Shown: positions 36,369 to 45,253, counted from the stretch's first letter. The stretch is DNA of 64,000 nucleotides from Rhizobium sp. EC-SD404 (GCF_902498825.1 NZ_LR701459.1:3540564-3604563), one strand, 5' to 3'. Made by a program: numbers and translations. Notes: generated by a model from the letters alone, not told the origin.

Positions 36369-37658
36369 CTATTCAGCCGCTTCGCGGTTTTCCGAGGTGT
36401 CAACCAGCGTCCGCCAATCGACAGTTTTCGGGTAAACCCCTTCGCGTGATGCGATGCGGGCATGCGGCGTACGCGGCTGTTGGGTGCCGATCGCTTCGCC
36501 GCCCTCCGCGACCTTGCGGGCCGCGTCCACCATGAGGCGTCGGAACTCAACGATCGCGAGATCGGAAGCGCCGAGAATGTCATCGGTCCGATTGACGATC
36601 TTGCCCATCGACACCCACATGATGATGTCCTGATTGGGGATGCCCGGTACACCGGTAAAGCTACCTTGCTTCATCGCTTCACGGTCCTGCAGGAAATTGT
36701 TTTCCAGGGTCCGCCGCGATCTCCACTTGTCGTCCAGGTCGATGCCAGGTTGAGCGTGGTTGAACCGTCGCCATTCCTCCGTCGACGGACACTTTTGACC
36801 GCCCCAAGCGACAAAGTGAAACGCTGTCGTTTCGTCGTCGATCGGAACGATGACGCTTGCGACATTGTAGTTGTTGTTCGGCGGAATCAGCGACATGTAA
36901 GGCGCGATGAATTCGGTGATGCGCAGGTAGTTGTGTGTGGCTGCATTTTTGATCGGCTTGCGGATCGCGGCATAGTGAAAGCCATAGCTCGTCGTCTGTG
37001 TCTGCATGCGCGGTGACTTGTCGGTGGAAGGGCGATACCAAGCCTGCTCATCGGCGGAAGCGCCTTCGACGCGCGCCGGCTTCATGTCGGATGAATGCAA
37101 TGACGACGAATGCGCGCTGTCGATCTGGCCTTCATGGATTTGCGCCCAGTTGCAGGGGATGCGTATCTTGACGATCGCGACCGGCGTGTCTTCCGTAGGC
37201 GCGAAGGCCGGCGGATCGAACTCCGGCACGTTGTCCTCTTCGCCGAGCCAGGCCCAGACAAAGCCGCCCCATTCCTTCACCGGATAGGCGCGATGCTTGA
37301 CCTTGTTCAGCAGCGGACTTCCTTCAGGTTCGGAAGACATGGCGACCACATTGCCGTCCACGTCCATTTTCCATCCGTGATAAAGACAACGCAGCCCGCA
37401 CTCCTCGTTGCGGCCGAATACCAGCGAGGCCCTTCGATGCGGGCACAGCTCGTCGAGCAGGCCAAGGCGTCCGTCGGTGTCGCGGAATGCCACATAGCGC
37501 TCGCCGAGGACCTCGACGAGCAGCGGTGTGCCGTCGCGCTCCGTCACCTCTTCAATCAGGCAGACCGGAGTCCAATGCTGGCGCATCAGCCTGCCCATCG
37601 GCGCACCGCCGGTTACCCGCGTCAGCAGTTCGTTTTCCTCATGCGTAAGCATCCACAT
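36369..37658 (-). CDS. pht3: Rieske oxygenase large subunit, phthalate 4,5-dioxygenase type
   Basis: The 429-residue protein has Rieske ligands CPHR (~71) and CLYHGW (~90), and the non-haem iron region with a D-x2-H-x4-H pattern in EGQIDSAHSSSLH near 180. The opening (LTHEENELLTRVTGGAPMG) and length fit the phthalate 4,5-dioxygenase oxygenase branch (single alpha subunit with a separate FMN/2Fe-2S reductase). With the decarboxylase gene nearby, the likely reaction is cis-dihydroxylation of a phthalate ring. ATG 37652 is an alternative start. A palindrome lies 12 bases upstream, overlapping the promoter region. Confidence 0.82.
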   Translation of the reverse strand: MWMLTHEENELLTRVTGGAPMGRLMRQHWTPVCLIEEVTERDGTPLLVEVLGERYVAFRDTDGRLGLLDELCPHRRASLVFGRNEECGLRCLYHGWKMDVDGNVVAMSSEPEGSPLLNKVKHRAYPVKEWGGFVWAWLGEEDNVPEFDPPAFAPTEDTPVAIVKIRIPCNWAQIHEGQIDSAHSSSLHSSDMKPARVEGASADEQAWYRPSTDKSPRMQTQTTSYGFHYAAIRKPIKNAATHNYLRITEFIAPYMSLIPPNNNYNVASVIVPIDDETTAFHFVAWGGQKCPSTEEWRRFNHAQPGIDLDDKWRSRRTLENNFLQDREAMKQGSFTGVPGIPNQDIIMWVSMGKIVNRTDDILGASDLAIVEFRRLMVDAARKVAEGGEAIGTQQPRTPHARIASREGVYPKTVDWRTLVDTSENREAAE

Positions 37659-37669
37659 GGCTCCATCAA

Positions 37670-37685
37670 TTAGTTTGCTAACTGA
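37670..37685. promoter_or_regulatory. Operator in front of the Rieske gene
   Basis: TTAGTT-TGCT-AACTGA is a near-perfect 16-base palindrome immediately before the oxygenase start, matching the TAXI-operon site at 30801. A repressor bound here would block the oxygenase promoter. Confidence 0.6.
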
Positions 37686-37717
37686 ACATACCGTGCGCTA
37701 CCCGCAGCGTCCAGACG

Positions 37718-37747
37718 TTGACATAATATAATTAGGTTACTAAGTAA
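37718..37747 (+). promoter_or_regulatory. Candidate promoter with degenerate operator, reductase gene
   Basis: TTGACA at 37718-37723 is followed at 17 bases by an AT-rich TAAGTAAATT. TTAGGT-TACT-AAGTAA at 37732-37747 looks like a degenerate copy of the palindromes at 30801 and 37670 and would overlap the -10 region. This gives a divergent control region for the oxygenase and reductase genes. Confidence 0.45.
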
Positions 37748-37805
37748 ATTGTCACTCTCGCGGGGAGACCGCGCCTTGTGACAAGCTGGAGAAAGCGACC
37801 GCACC

Positions 37806-38756
37806 ATGGGACCGAGCGAACAAAAACTGGTTGTGAAGGTTGTTGATCGACGGGATTTGACCGCTGCGATCACCGAATTCACGCTCGAACCGGTAGACGG
37901 TGGAGCGCTCCCCTCGTTTGGAGCCGGGGCTCACGTAACCATCGAAACGCCGGCGGGTGCGATGCGGCGTTACTCGCTCCTAGGTTCAGGGCAGTCGCCA
38001 ACCCGTTACAGGATCGCAGTGAAGAGGGAGGCGCAATCACGTGGCGGATCTCACTCGATGCATGAAGATGCCCAGATAGGCACCACCCTGACCATCGGAT
38101 CGCCCGAGAACGATTTCCCGCTCAAAGAAGCGCCGCGCTATCTGCTGATTGCGGGAGGCATAGGCGTCACCCCGATCTATGCGATGGCGACGGAGCTTGC
38201 GGAGAAGGGCAAGGACTTCCAGATCATCTATTGCACGCGAAGTGCCGACGAGACCGCCTATCTCGAAGAGATGCGCTCAGCTTTCGGCAATCGCCTCCAA
38301 ATCCATCATGACGACGGCGATCCGGAGAAGATTTACGATTTCTGGGATCATTTCGAGGAGGCCCGCAACATGCATGTCTATTGCTGCGGGCCCCAGCCCC
38401 TCATGGAAGAGATCAAGGCCATCTCCGGCCACTGGCCTGAAGGGCGGGTGAACTTCGAGGACTTTAAGCCGGTCGAGATTGTACGCGCCGACGATCTGCC
38501 ATTTGAGGTCGAACTGGCCAAAAGCGGCAAGACGGTCACGGTTCCTGCGGATCGGTCGATCCTTGAAGCCGTGCGCGACGCCGGCATTCCTACCGTCAGC
38601 TCCTGCGAAAGTGGAACGTGCGGCACCTGCAAATGCGGGTTGGTCGCAGGCGATCCCGATCATCGCGACATGGTTCTGATGGACGACGAAAAGGACGACT
38701 ACATCATGATCTGCGTGTCGCGGGCAAAAGACGGGAACCTCGTTCTTGACCTCTGA
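37806..38756 (+). CDS. pht2: Oxygenase reductase, FMN and 2Fe-2S (phthalate dioxygenase reductase family)
   Basis: The 316-residue protein has the family order: flavin site (RRYSLLGSG, ~55), NAD-binding domain (GGIGVTPIYAMATELAEKG, ~115) and a C-terminal plant-type ferredoxin domain with CESGTCGTCKCG and a distal cysteine in ICVSRA. It passes electrons from NADH to the Rieske oxygenase, which is divergently transcribed. The vanillate demethylase reductase family is similar, but the neighbours favour a phthalate system. Confidence 0.88.
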   Translation: MGPSEQKLVVKVVDRRDLTAAITEFTLEPVDGGALPSFGAGAHVTIETPAGAMRRYSLLGSGQSPTRYRIAVKREAQSRGGSHSMHEDAQIGTTLTIGSPENDFPLKEAPRYLLIAGGIGVTPIYAMATELAEKGKDFQIIYCTRSADETAYLEEMRSAFGNRLQIHHDDGDPEKIYDFWDHFEEARNMHVYCCGPQPLMEEIKAISGHWPEGRVNFEDFKPVEIVRADDLPFEVELAKSGKTVTVPADRSILEAVRDAGIPTVSSCESGTCGTCKCGLVAGDPDHRDMVLMDDEKDDYIMICVSRAKDGNLVLDL

Positions 38757-39948
38757 ACCGATCCGCCTTGGTGTCGTCGGGCTCGGCCGTGCCTTCATGC
38801 TCATGCTGCCGACGTTTCGTGCCGATCAGCGCATTGCTCTTGTTGCAGCAGCTGCACCGCGCGAGGCATCGAGGCAAGCTTTCGAGAACGAGTTCGGCGG
38901 CCGCGCCTATGAAACGATCGAAGAGCTGTGCGCCGATCCCGTTGTAGAAGCGATCTACGTGGCGACGCCGCATCAGATACATCGTGATCATGTCATCGCC
39001 GCCGCTCGCGCCGGCAAACATGTTCTGGTCGACAAGCCGCTCGCCATCTCGCTGGAAGACGGCGCGGCGATGGTGAAGGCCTGCCGCCACGCCGGTGTTC
39101 ATCTGATCGTTGGACCAAGCCACAGTTTCGATGGCCCCGTCGTCCAGGCCAGGCGCCTGATCGACGAAGGCGCGATCGGTGGGGTGCGCATGATCAACGC
39201 ATGGAACTTCACCGACTTTCTCTACCGTCCGCGACGTCCGGAAGAACTCGATACCAGCCAAGGCGGTGGCGTCGTGTTCTCGCAGGGCGTTCATCAGATC
39301 GATATCGTTCGGCTTCTGGCCGGGGGACGCGGGAGAAGGGTCACGGCCATGACCGGAAAATGGGATGCCCGGCGGCCGACCGAAGGCGCCTATTCGGCGC
39401 TGATGACTTTCGAAGGCGGCGCCTTCGCCGCGTTCACCTATTCCGGATATGCGCATTTCGACAGCGATGAATGGATGGATTGGACCGGCGAGTTGGGTCA
39501 CCGCAAAGACCCCGCCCAATATGGTGGCGCCAGACACGCGCTTGCGACGGTTGCTTCCGCGCAGGAAGAGGCAGCGCTCAAGACGGCCAGGACATTCGGC
39601 GCCGGTTCTGAGCCGCCCAGTCCTGACCATCACGAGCATTTCGGCCCCATCGTCATATGTGGCGATCGGGCGGATTTGCGTCTGACGCCACAGGGCGTTC
39701 ATGTCTATGGCGACGAGGAACGCACGTTCCACTCGGCAGCGCCGGTCGCCGTACCGCGCGCCGAGGTCGCCGATGCATTGTTCGACGCAGTTCGCGGCGA
39801 CCGTCCGCCGGCTCAAACCGGCGCCTGGGGGCTCGCCAGCCTGGAAGTCTGCCACGCGATCTTGCAATCGGCGGAGACTGGACTGCCGGTCGACCTGCGC
39901 CACCAAGTTTCAGTTACAGGGGAAGAGGGACGAGATGACCGACCTTAA
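38746..39948 (+). CDS. pht4: Gfo/Idh/MocA oxidoreductase, phthalate dihydrodiol dehydrogenase-like
   Basis: The start is a TTG inside the previous gene (11-base overlap); the next ATG would cut the Rossmann fold. The 400-residue protein shows the NAD loop GVVGLGRAFMLMLP, the family VDKPLAIS motif near 96 and a C-terminal substrate domain with VHQIDIVRLLAGG. Known phthalate dihydrodiol dehydrogenases belong to this family rather than to SDRs. In a phthalate route it would rearomatise the dihydrodiol to 4,5-dihydroxyphthalate. Confidence 0.75.
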   Translation: MTSEPIRLGVVGLGRAFMLMLPTFRADQRIALVAAAAPREASRQAFENEFGGRAYETIEELCADPVVEAIYVATPHQIHRDHVIAAARAGKHVLVDKPLAISLEDGAAMVKACRHAGVHLIVGPSHSFDGPVVQARRLIDEGAIGGVRMINAWNFTDFLYRPRRPEELDTSQGGGVVFSQGVHQIDIVRLLAGGRGRRVTAMTGKWDARRPTEGAYSALMTFEGGAFAAFTYSGYAHFDSDEWMDWTGELGHRKDPAQYGGARHALATVASAQEEAALKTARTFGAGSEPPSPDHHEHFGPIVICGDRADLRLTPQGVHVYGDEERTFHSAAPVAVPRAEVADALFDAVRGDRPPAQTGAWGLASLEVCHAILQSAETGLPVDLRHQVSVTGEEGRDDRP

Positions 39949-40924
39949 ATTATCGCTCGCCATGGGCGACTACGACCGCACGCGACCGATCGCCGATGGG
40001 CGCGTGAAGATCGACGGCGTCGATCCCACCTGCATGCTGCTCTCGCCTGAGGAAATGTTCTTCCGCGCTTTCCGCCACCAAGCGTTCGATGTCAGCGAGT
40101 TGTCGCTGTCTTCCTATTCCATATCGGTCGCTCGTGGCGATCCGCACTACGTCGCGATCCCGGTCTTCCTCTCACGCGCATTTCGGCACACTTCAGTGTA
40201 CATCCGCACCGACAAGGGCATCGAGAAACCGGCAGACTTAAAGGGCAAGAGGATCGGCATCGCCGAATACCAGCTTTCCGCGAATGTCTGGGTGCGTGGC
40301 ATCCTGGAAGATGCTTATGGCGTCAAGCCGTCCGACATCTGCTGGGTGCGCGGCGGTATGAACACGCCGGGCAGACCCGAAAAGATCAAAGTCGATCTGC
40401 CGGTCGACATCCGGATCGAGGCTGCGCCCGAAGGCGCCACCCTCAACCAGATGCTGATCGATGGCACCATCGACGGCTTTATCGGTCCGCGTGCGCCGAT
40501 GTGCTTCGACGAGGGTTTCGACAAGGTCGACAGGCTGTTTCCCGACACTCGCGCGGCTGAAGAATGGTACCGCGAAACTAGCCTTTTTCCGATCATGCAT
40601 GTTCTGGGCATGCGTCGTTCTCTCGCAGAAGCCCAACCGTTTCTTCCAGGCGCATTGCTCAAGGCATTTTCGGAAGCCAAGGCCATGGCTCAGAAAGCGC
40701 TGTCCGATACGTCGGCGACCAAGGTGACGATGCCCTTCGTGGAGGACAATCTGCGTCGCGCTGGTACGCTTATGGGGTCCGATATTTGGACCTATGGCCT
40801 AAACGGCAACCGCGAAACGCTCGCAACCTTTCTCGACTATCATTACCGCCAGGGTCTGTCCCCGCGGAAGGTCGAGGTAAAGGAGCTGTTCCACCCAGCC
40901 ACGTTGGAAGCCTACAGCCTTTGA
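39935..40924 (+). CDS. pht5: 4,5-dihydroxyphthalate decarboxylase-like protein
   Basis: The 329-residue protein overlaps the previous gene by 14 bases, with GGAAGAGGGACGAG upstream. It has the family opening LKLSLAMGDYDRTRPI and a periplasmic-binding-like fold (ELSLSSYSISVARGDPHYVA, ADLKGKRIGIAEYQLSANVW). This is the signature of 4,5-dihydroxyphthalate decarboxylase, which would yield protocatechuate. It is the strongest single indicator that the cluster acts on phthalate or a close analogue. Confidence 0.82.
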   Translation: MTDLKLSLAMGDYDRTRPIADGRVKIDGVDPTCMLLSPEEMFFRAFRHQAFDVSELSLSSYSISVARGDPHYVAIPVFLSRAFRHTSVYIRTDKGIEKPADLKGKRIGIAEYQLSANVWVRGILEDAYGVKPSDICWVRGGMNTPGRPEKIKVDLPVDIRIEAAPEGATLNQMLIDGTIDGFIGPRAPMCFDEGFDKVDRLFPDTRAAEEWYRETSLFPIMHVLGMRRSLAEAQPFLPGALLKAFSEAKAMAQKALSDTSATKVTMPFVEDNLRRAGTLMGSDIWTYGLNGNRETLATFLDYHYRQGLSPRKVEVKELFHPATLEAYSL

Positions 40925-40947
40925 GCGCTAACATGGAGCGGACCGAA

Positions 40948-41385
40948 ATGGGATTGAGCCCCGGCGACATCGTCGAAATCAGAACTGACAAGGGCCTCGC
41001 CTATTTGCAGGTGACGCACGACCACCGGTCTTATCCGCAAGTCGTGCGCGCCCTAGAAGGCCTTCACCCGGAGCGGCCATCAAACATCGAGGAAATCGCC
41101 GCCACAGCCACGCTTTTCAGCGCGCTCCTTCCCCTGGGGAGCATGCTTGATCGCGGTGCAGTGGCCGGCGAACGGATCGGCTGTGCCGCAATTCCGGAAA
41201 GCGACAGGAACTTTCCGACCTTTAAGACGCCGATCCGGGATAAGACTGGTGCCATCGCCTATTGGTGGTACTGGGACGGGGAGGGCCTGCGCTACGATGT
41301 GGAGCCGCGGGAGGCGACTGACAGCATGCCAATGCGTGAGGTCATGACCGCGCGAACGTTGCTGGAGCGGCTCGCTGAGGCCTGA
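40948..41385 (+). CDS. Hypothetical protein, immunity-26-like fold suspected
   Basis: The 145-residue protein follows the decarboxylase by 23 bases; ATG 40948 has GGAG 9 bases upstream, ATG 40933 is the alternative. It is compact and acidic, with LSPGDIVEIRTDKGLAYLQV at the start and AYWWYWDGEGLRYDVEP near the end. The GDIVEI...LAYLQV opening is reminiscent of small beta-barrel immunity or CarD-like domains, a weak similarity. Its place at the end of the pht operon suggests a pathway accessory, but no function is assignable. Confidence 0.6.
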   Translation: MGLSPGDIVEIRTDKGLAYLQVTHDHRSYPQVVRALEGLHPERPSNIEEIAATATLFSALLPLGSMLDRGAVAGERIGCAAIPESDRNFPTFKTPIRDKTGAIAYWWYWDGEGLRYDVEPREATDSMPMREVMTARTLLERLAEA

Positions 41386-41406
41386 GCGTGTAAACGATCG
41401 GAAAGA

Positions 41407-41437
41407 AAATGGCCCGTCGCTTACCGGCGGGCCATTT
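41407..41437. terminator. Bidirectional terminator between the pht operon and TRAP permease
   Basis: AAAATGGCCCG and CGGGCCATTTT form a perfect 11-bp stem with a short loop, with A-rich and T-rich flanks on both sides. It lies between convergent genes and can stop transcription from either strand. Confidence 0.75.
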
Positions 41438-41449
41438 TCGTTCGTTAGG

Positions 41450-43384
41450 TCAGCCTGCGCGGGCTTCTGCCGGCTCCGCTTGCGCGACGGGTCGTATCAT
41501 CGCCCATAGGATCCCGAAGCCGATCACTCCAACGACATCCGTCCAGATGAAGCCCGGCAGGATGCTCGCCGGCAGCAGCGCAAGAATGCCCGCCACAACC
41601 AGCATCCCCCGTTCGGCCAGGTTCACCGACCGTCGGAAGAAGCCGACGATCCCCGCGGTCACCATATAGATGCCGAGGATGGCGGTGGCCAAGGTCCAGA
41701 TCACTTCGAGCCAAGTGCCGTCGAATATCAGCGCCGGTGTGAAAATGAACAGGAACGGCACGATGTAGGCCGGCCAGGCAAGCTTCATGGATTCGATGCT
41801 CGTTGCCCAGGATGATGCGCCTGCGATGTTTGCCGCCGCGAAGGAGGCGAGCGCCACCGGCGGCGTCACCATCGACAGCAGACCGAAATAGAAGACGAAG
41901 AGATGCGCCGCGATGACCGGCACGCCGACTTCGACCAGAGCAGGCGCAACGAGCGTCGCCAACAGAATGTAGACGCCGACTGTCGGCATGCCCATGCCGA
42001 GCACCACGCTGATCAGCGCCGTGATGATGGCGAGTACGATGACATTGCTGCCGGCGGCTGCGACGATGTTCATTGTCAGATTGAAGGCGAGGCCGGAAAT
42101 GTTGAGCACGCCGATGATGATCCCGGCCGCCGCGCAGACGATGATCAGGTCGAGTGCCGATCGTCCGGTGTCGGCAATCAGGGGCAGGATTTCGCGGACC
42201 CGCATGCGCTGGCCTTTGTAGCCCATCACGAAGCTGACCACGAGAAGAACGACGGTCGCCAGCACTGCCGCTCGTTCAGGCCGCATGTTGAGAGCGAAGA
42301 GCGCGTAGAACAGCACCGCGAAGGGGATGATGAAATGCCAGCCGGCCTTCAGTGCGCCCCAGCCGCTCGGGATCGAATCTGCGGGCACGGCCAGGAGATT
42401 GCGCTTGCCCGCCCTCAGGTCCACGTTGATGAAGATCGCGACGTAGTAGAGGATCGCGGCAGGCAGCGCGGCCAGCATGATCTCGACATAGTCGACCTGG
42501 ATCATGTCGGCCATGATGAAGGCGGCTGCGCCCATGACAGGCGGCACCAATTGTCCGCCGGTGGATGCCGTCGCTTCTACCGCACCGGCATAAGCGGGCG
42601 AAAAGCCGGCGCGCTTCATCATCGGAATGGTCACGACCCCGGTTCCGACAACGTTCCCTACCGCATTCCCGGAGATCGAGCCGAACAACGAAGAGGCGGT
42701 GACCGCTACTTTCGCTGGCCCACCACGGAAGCGGCCCATCAGCGCTAGCGCGCCGTCATTGAAAAAGTTGGCAGCGCCGCACGCCGAGAGCAGCTTGCCG
42801 AACAGGAGATACGGCACGACGATGACGACGGCGACTTTGAGCGCTTGGCCAAGCATGCCGTTTGCGTCGGTCGCCAGGTAGATCGCAAGCTCAGAAAACA
42901 TCGTCTCCCGGCTGCGAAACTCGCCCGGCATGAGATGTCCGAATAGGCCGTATGCCATGAAGAGAAGTACGACGACGAAGATGCCCATGCCGACCGATGG
43001 CACGACGTTGAGCATGAGTGCCGCCAACACGATACCAGAGAGCGCTACCAGCCAAAAAGGTAGGTAAGGCGCCTCCATAGTGATGTTGATGTAGTCGATG
43101 GCGAGATAAAGGCCGACGCCGAGCGTAACGGCGGCGGCCAGTAAGCTTGCGGCTTTCAACAAGCTGCCCACCGACGTCCTGGCAATTGCCAGAAAGCCGG
43201 TGGTCAGTGCCAATGTCAGACCTGCCGCCAGAAGCTGCGCATCGTATACGGAAACGCCGAGATATCGGTGTAGATCTCCGGCATAGCCGATCGACAGCAG
43301 CACGATCAGTGTGCCGCTAAACCGTTCCAGCCAAAGAAGCGGTCCACGATGCGGCTCTTCCACGTTGGTCTCTTCAAGCGACAT
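41450..43384 (-). CDS. TRAP transporter fused permease (DctQM fusion)
   Basis: This 644-residue protein is a second fused TAXI-associated permease. Motifs include SSLFGSISGNAVGNVVGTGV near 235, GAVEATASTGGQLVPPVMG near 270 and LISVVLGMGMPTVGVYILL near 460. It is downstream of its TAXI binding protein on the minus strand and convergent with the pht operon. A second uptake route for the same or a related aromatic acid is likely. Confidence 0.92.
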   Translation of the reverse strand: MSLEETNVEEPHRGPLLWLERFSGTLIVLLSIGYAGDLHRYLGVSVYDAQLLAAGLTLALTTGFLAIARTSVGSLLKAASLLAAAVTLGVGLYLAIDYINITMEAPYLPFWLVALSGIVLAALMLNVVPSVGMGIFVVVLLFMAYGLFGHLMPGEFRSRETMFSELAIYLATDANGMLGQALKVAVVIVVPYLLFGKLLSACGAANFFNDGALALMGRFRGGPAKVAVTASSLFGSISGNAVGNVVGTGVVTIPMMKRAGFSPAYAGAVEATASTGGQLVPPVMGAAAFIMADMIQVDYVEIMLAALPAAILYYVAIFINVDLRAGKRNLLAVPADSIPSGWGALKAGWHFIIPFAVLFYALFALNMRPERAAVLATVVLLVVSFVMGYKGQRMRVREILPLIADTGRSALDLIIVCAAAGIIIGVLNISGLAFNLTMNIVAAAGSNVIVLAIITALISVVLGMGMPTVGVYILLATLVAPALVEVGVPVIAAHLFVFYFGLLSMVTPPVALASFAAANIAGASSWATSIESMKLAWPAYIVPFLFIFTPALIFDGTWLEVIWTLATAILGIYMVTAGIVGFFRRSVNLAERGMLVVAGILALLPASILPGFIWTDVVGVIGFGILWAMIRPVAQAEPAEARAG

Positions 43385-43395
43385 TAGCCTAAGCC

Positions 43396-44349
43396 TCAGT
43401 CCATCAAGCCAATCTCTTGGTAATAGGCAGACGCCGCCGGGTGATATTCGATGCCCTCGAATTGAGGTGCCATATCAGTTGGTTCGAACTCGGCGAACGT
43501 GTTGAGGATCCCGCGAACCTTGTCAGGGTTGTCATGGAGGAGTTCAACAATCTGGCGCACGACCTCATCATCGAGATGCGCACCCCCAGTCAGCACATAA
43601 TCGTAACCCATCATGGGCGTGTCTTCTTCGACACCCGGGGCAGACCCTCCAGGGACGACCTTGATGTATGAGGTCGGCACGAACTCCTGCATCGCATCTT
43701 CAGCTTCGGGCGTGTTTTCGACAGCAAGCCAACGAATGCCGATCGCTGCGTCTGCTTCGCGCGTTTTGCCGCCTTGGAGCGCAAAGAAGGCAACATCTAC
43801 ATTGCCAGAGATCAGGTCGTCGACGCCGTTAGGCACCGAGGGGACGTTACTTTCGCTCATATCGTCGATCGAGAGACCACCGGCGGCGAGAATGCCGTCG
43901 ACCTGCAGCCGAAGCGTGGGCTGAGCAGCGAAGCCATAGGTGATCGTCAGTCCATCAATGTCGGACACGGTCCGGTAGTCCGAGTCGGCGCGAACCATGA
44001 AACCGTAGGCTGAGGAACTGAGCGAACCGATCGCCCGGATGTTCTCCAATGGACGGCCGTCAAACGGCTCGTCACCGAACGCGGCAGCGGCGAAGTCGGG
44101 GCTGGGAACCAGTTGAAGATCCAGTCGGCCGGCATCGATGAGCGGCATGGACTGGCCTGAGCCACCATACGCCTGGACACGCACGTCCAGACCCAGTTCC
44201 TCTGACAGGAACTCGGCAAAGCCAGCATTTACCGCGTAATTTTGCGAGCCCTGGGTACCCGCTCCGATGCCGAGTGACTGTGCGTTCGCCATTCCGGTCA
44301 ACGTAAGGCCTGCCGCGAAGCAAACGCCCGAAAGAATGTGATAGTTCAT
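43396..44349 (-). CDS. TAXI-family TRAP solute-binding protein
   Basis: The start is set at MNYHILSG with a GGAGG site 8 bases upstream (317 residues). A signal peptide ends at ANAQS, then GIGAGTQGSQNYAVNAGFAE and AYGGSGQSMPLIDAGRLDLQ follow, as in TAXI proteins. It is the ligand-binding partner of the downstream fused permease, and is preceded on the same strand by a class II aldolase gene. Confidence 0.88.
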   Translation of the reverse strand: MNYHILSGVCFAAGLTLTGMANAQSLGIGAGTQGSQNYAVNAGFAEFLSEELGLDVRVQAYGGSGQSMPLIDAGRLDLQLVPSPDFAAAAFGDEPFDGRPLENIRAIGSLSSSAYGFMVRADSDYRTVSDIDGLTITYGFAAQPTLRLQVDGILAAGGLSIDDMSESNVPSVPNGVDDLISGNVDVAFFALQGGKTREADAAIGIRWLAVENTPEAEDAMQEFVPTSYIKVVPGGSAPGVEEDTPMMGYDYVLTGGAHLDDEVVRQIVELLHDNPDKVRGILNTFAEFEPTDMAPQFEGIEYHPAASAYYQEIGLMD

Positions 44350-44411
44350 GTTGGTCTCCTCCATGTTTCCAAGATCGGCCGGCGGATCTCCCATCCAGCG
44401 GCCTTCATTCT

Positions 44412-45158
44412 CTAAAGGCCGCTAAAACCGGCGCGGCCGACCCAGTAGTCCCAGGCGCGTGCCAGGGGCATTTCGCTGAGCAGCATCTTGCTGGCCATGT
44501 CGATCTCGCCATCGGTCAGGTACGTCACCTCTCCCAGTTGCCTCGTCTGCTGGATGAGTGCGGCGTTATCCTTCAGCGCGATCGAAATCATGATGACCGA
44601 GCGAATGTCGGCGGCGGCACAGATGCAGCCGTGGCCACGCAAGAGCGCAACGCGGCTGTTCGCGAGCGTTCGCGCCAGCGAGTGGCCCATTTCCATGCTG
44701 TCGACGAGCATGTTGGTGTCGCCGAATTCGTCCTGGCTGTCCCAGGTGTGGATATCCTTGCCGATGACCGATGCCATGTGAAACATCGGCCGGAGCGAGA
44801 TGTCGACCATCGTGAACGGCAGAACCGACCGGGCATGGTGGTGCGTGACCGAGTTGACGTCCAGGCGATCCTTGTAGATTGCGCCATGGATGTGACGCTC
44901 GGCATATGGCCGGCGGTGATCGTCGCCGACGAGTTCGCCGTCCAGCGTAAATTCCATGATATCGCTGCGGGTCACGACGGCAGGGCTGCGCGACCGCGAT
45001 AGAAAATAGGTATTCGGATTGAGCGGATTGCGGACGCTGATATGCCCAAAATCGTCAATGACGTCTTCCCGCGCGAGAATTCGGTTTGCGATGACCAAGC
45101 CGGTCAATGTCGCGTCCAAAACTGCTGCGTCGCCCTGAGGCGTGATGTGCTGGTTCAT
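44412..45158 (-). CDS. Class II aldolase family protein, possible aromatic-acid decarboxylase
   Basis: The 248-residue protein has the family metal ligands: ERHIHGAIY near residue 88, VTHHHARSVLP near 104 and LLRGHGCIC near 174. Some class II aldolase proteins act as 3,4-dihydroxyphthalate decarboxylases, so a decarboxylase role would suit this cluster. It is first on the minus-strand run leading into the TAXI-TRAP genes and is divergent from a LysR regulator. Confidence 0.72.
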   Translation of the reverse strand: MNQHITPQGDAAVLDATLTGLVIANRILAREDVIDDFGHISVRNPLNPNTYFLSRSRSPAVVTRSDIMEFTLDGELVGDDHRRPYAERHIHGAIYKDRLDVNSVTHHHARSVLPFTMVDISLRPMFHMASVIGKDIHTWDSQDEFGDTNMLVDSMEMGHSLARTLANSRVALLRGHGCICAAADIRSVIMISIALKDNAALIQQTRQLGEVTYLTDGEIDMASKMLLSEMPLARAWDYWVGRAGFSGL

Positions 45159-45218
45159 GCTGGGTGGCCCTCCATCTGCTGAAGGGAGCCTAACTTGCCG
45201 CCTGCCCGGTATCGAATA

Positions 45219-45239
45219 TATAGTTGCTAACCGACTATA
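45219..45239. promoter_or_regulatory. Palindrome between aldolase and lysR genes
   Basis: TATAGT-N9-ACTATA is a perfect inverted repeat in the divergent region, 15 bases before the lysR start. Its inner part AGTTGCTAAC also resembles the other operators of the cluster. It may be the LysR autoregulatory site. Confidence 0.5.
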
Positions 45240-45253
45240 GCCCGGAAGCTATT

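Noticed and set aside
38704..39906. 400-codon antisense frame inside the Gfo-family gene
   Set aside because: The plus strand carries the Rossmann loop and VDKP motif in frame, while the antisense product matches nothing recognisable.
41903..42748. Plus-strand frame of 281 codons within the fused TRAP permease gene
   Set aside because: It is composed mostly of His, Asp and Arg, typical of the reverse of hydrophobic membrane codons.
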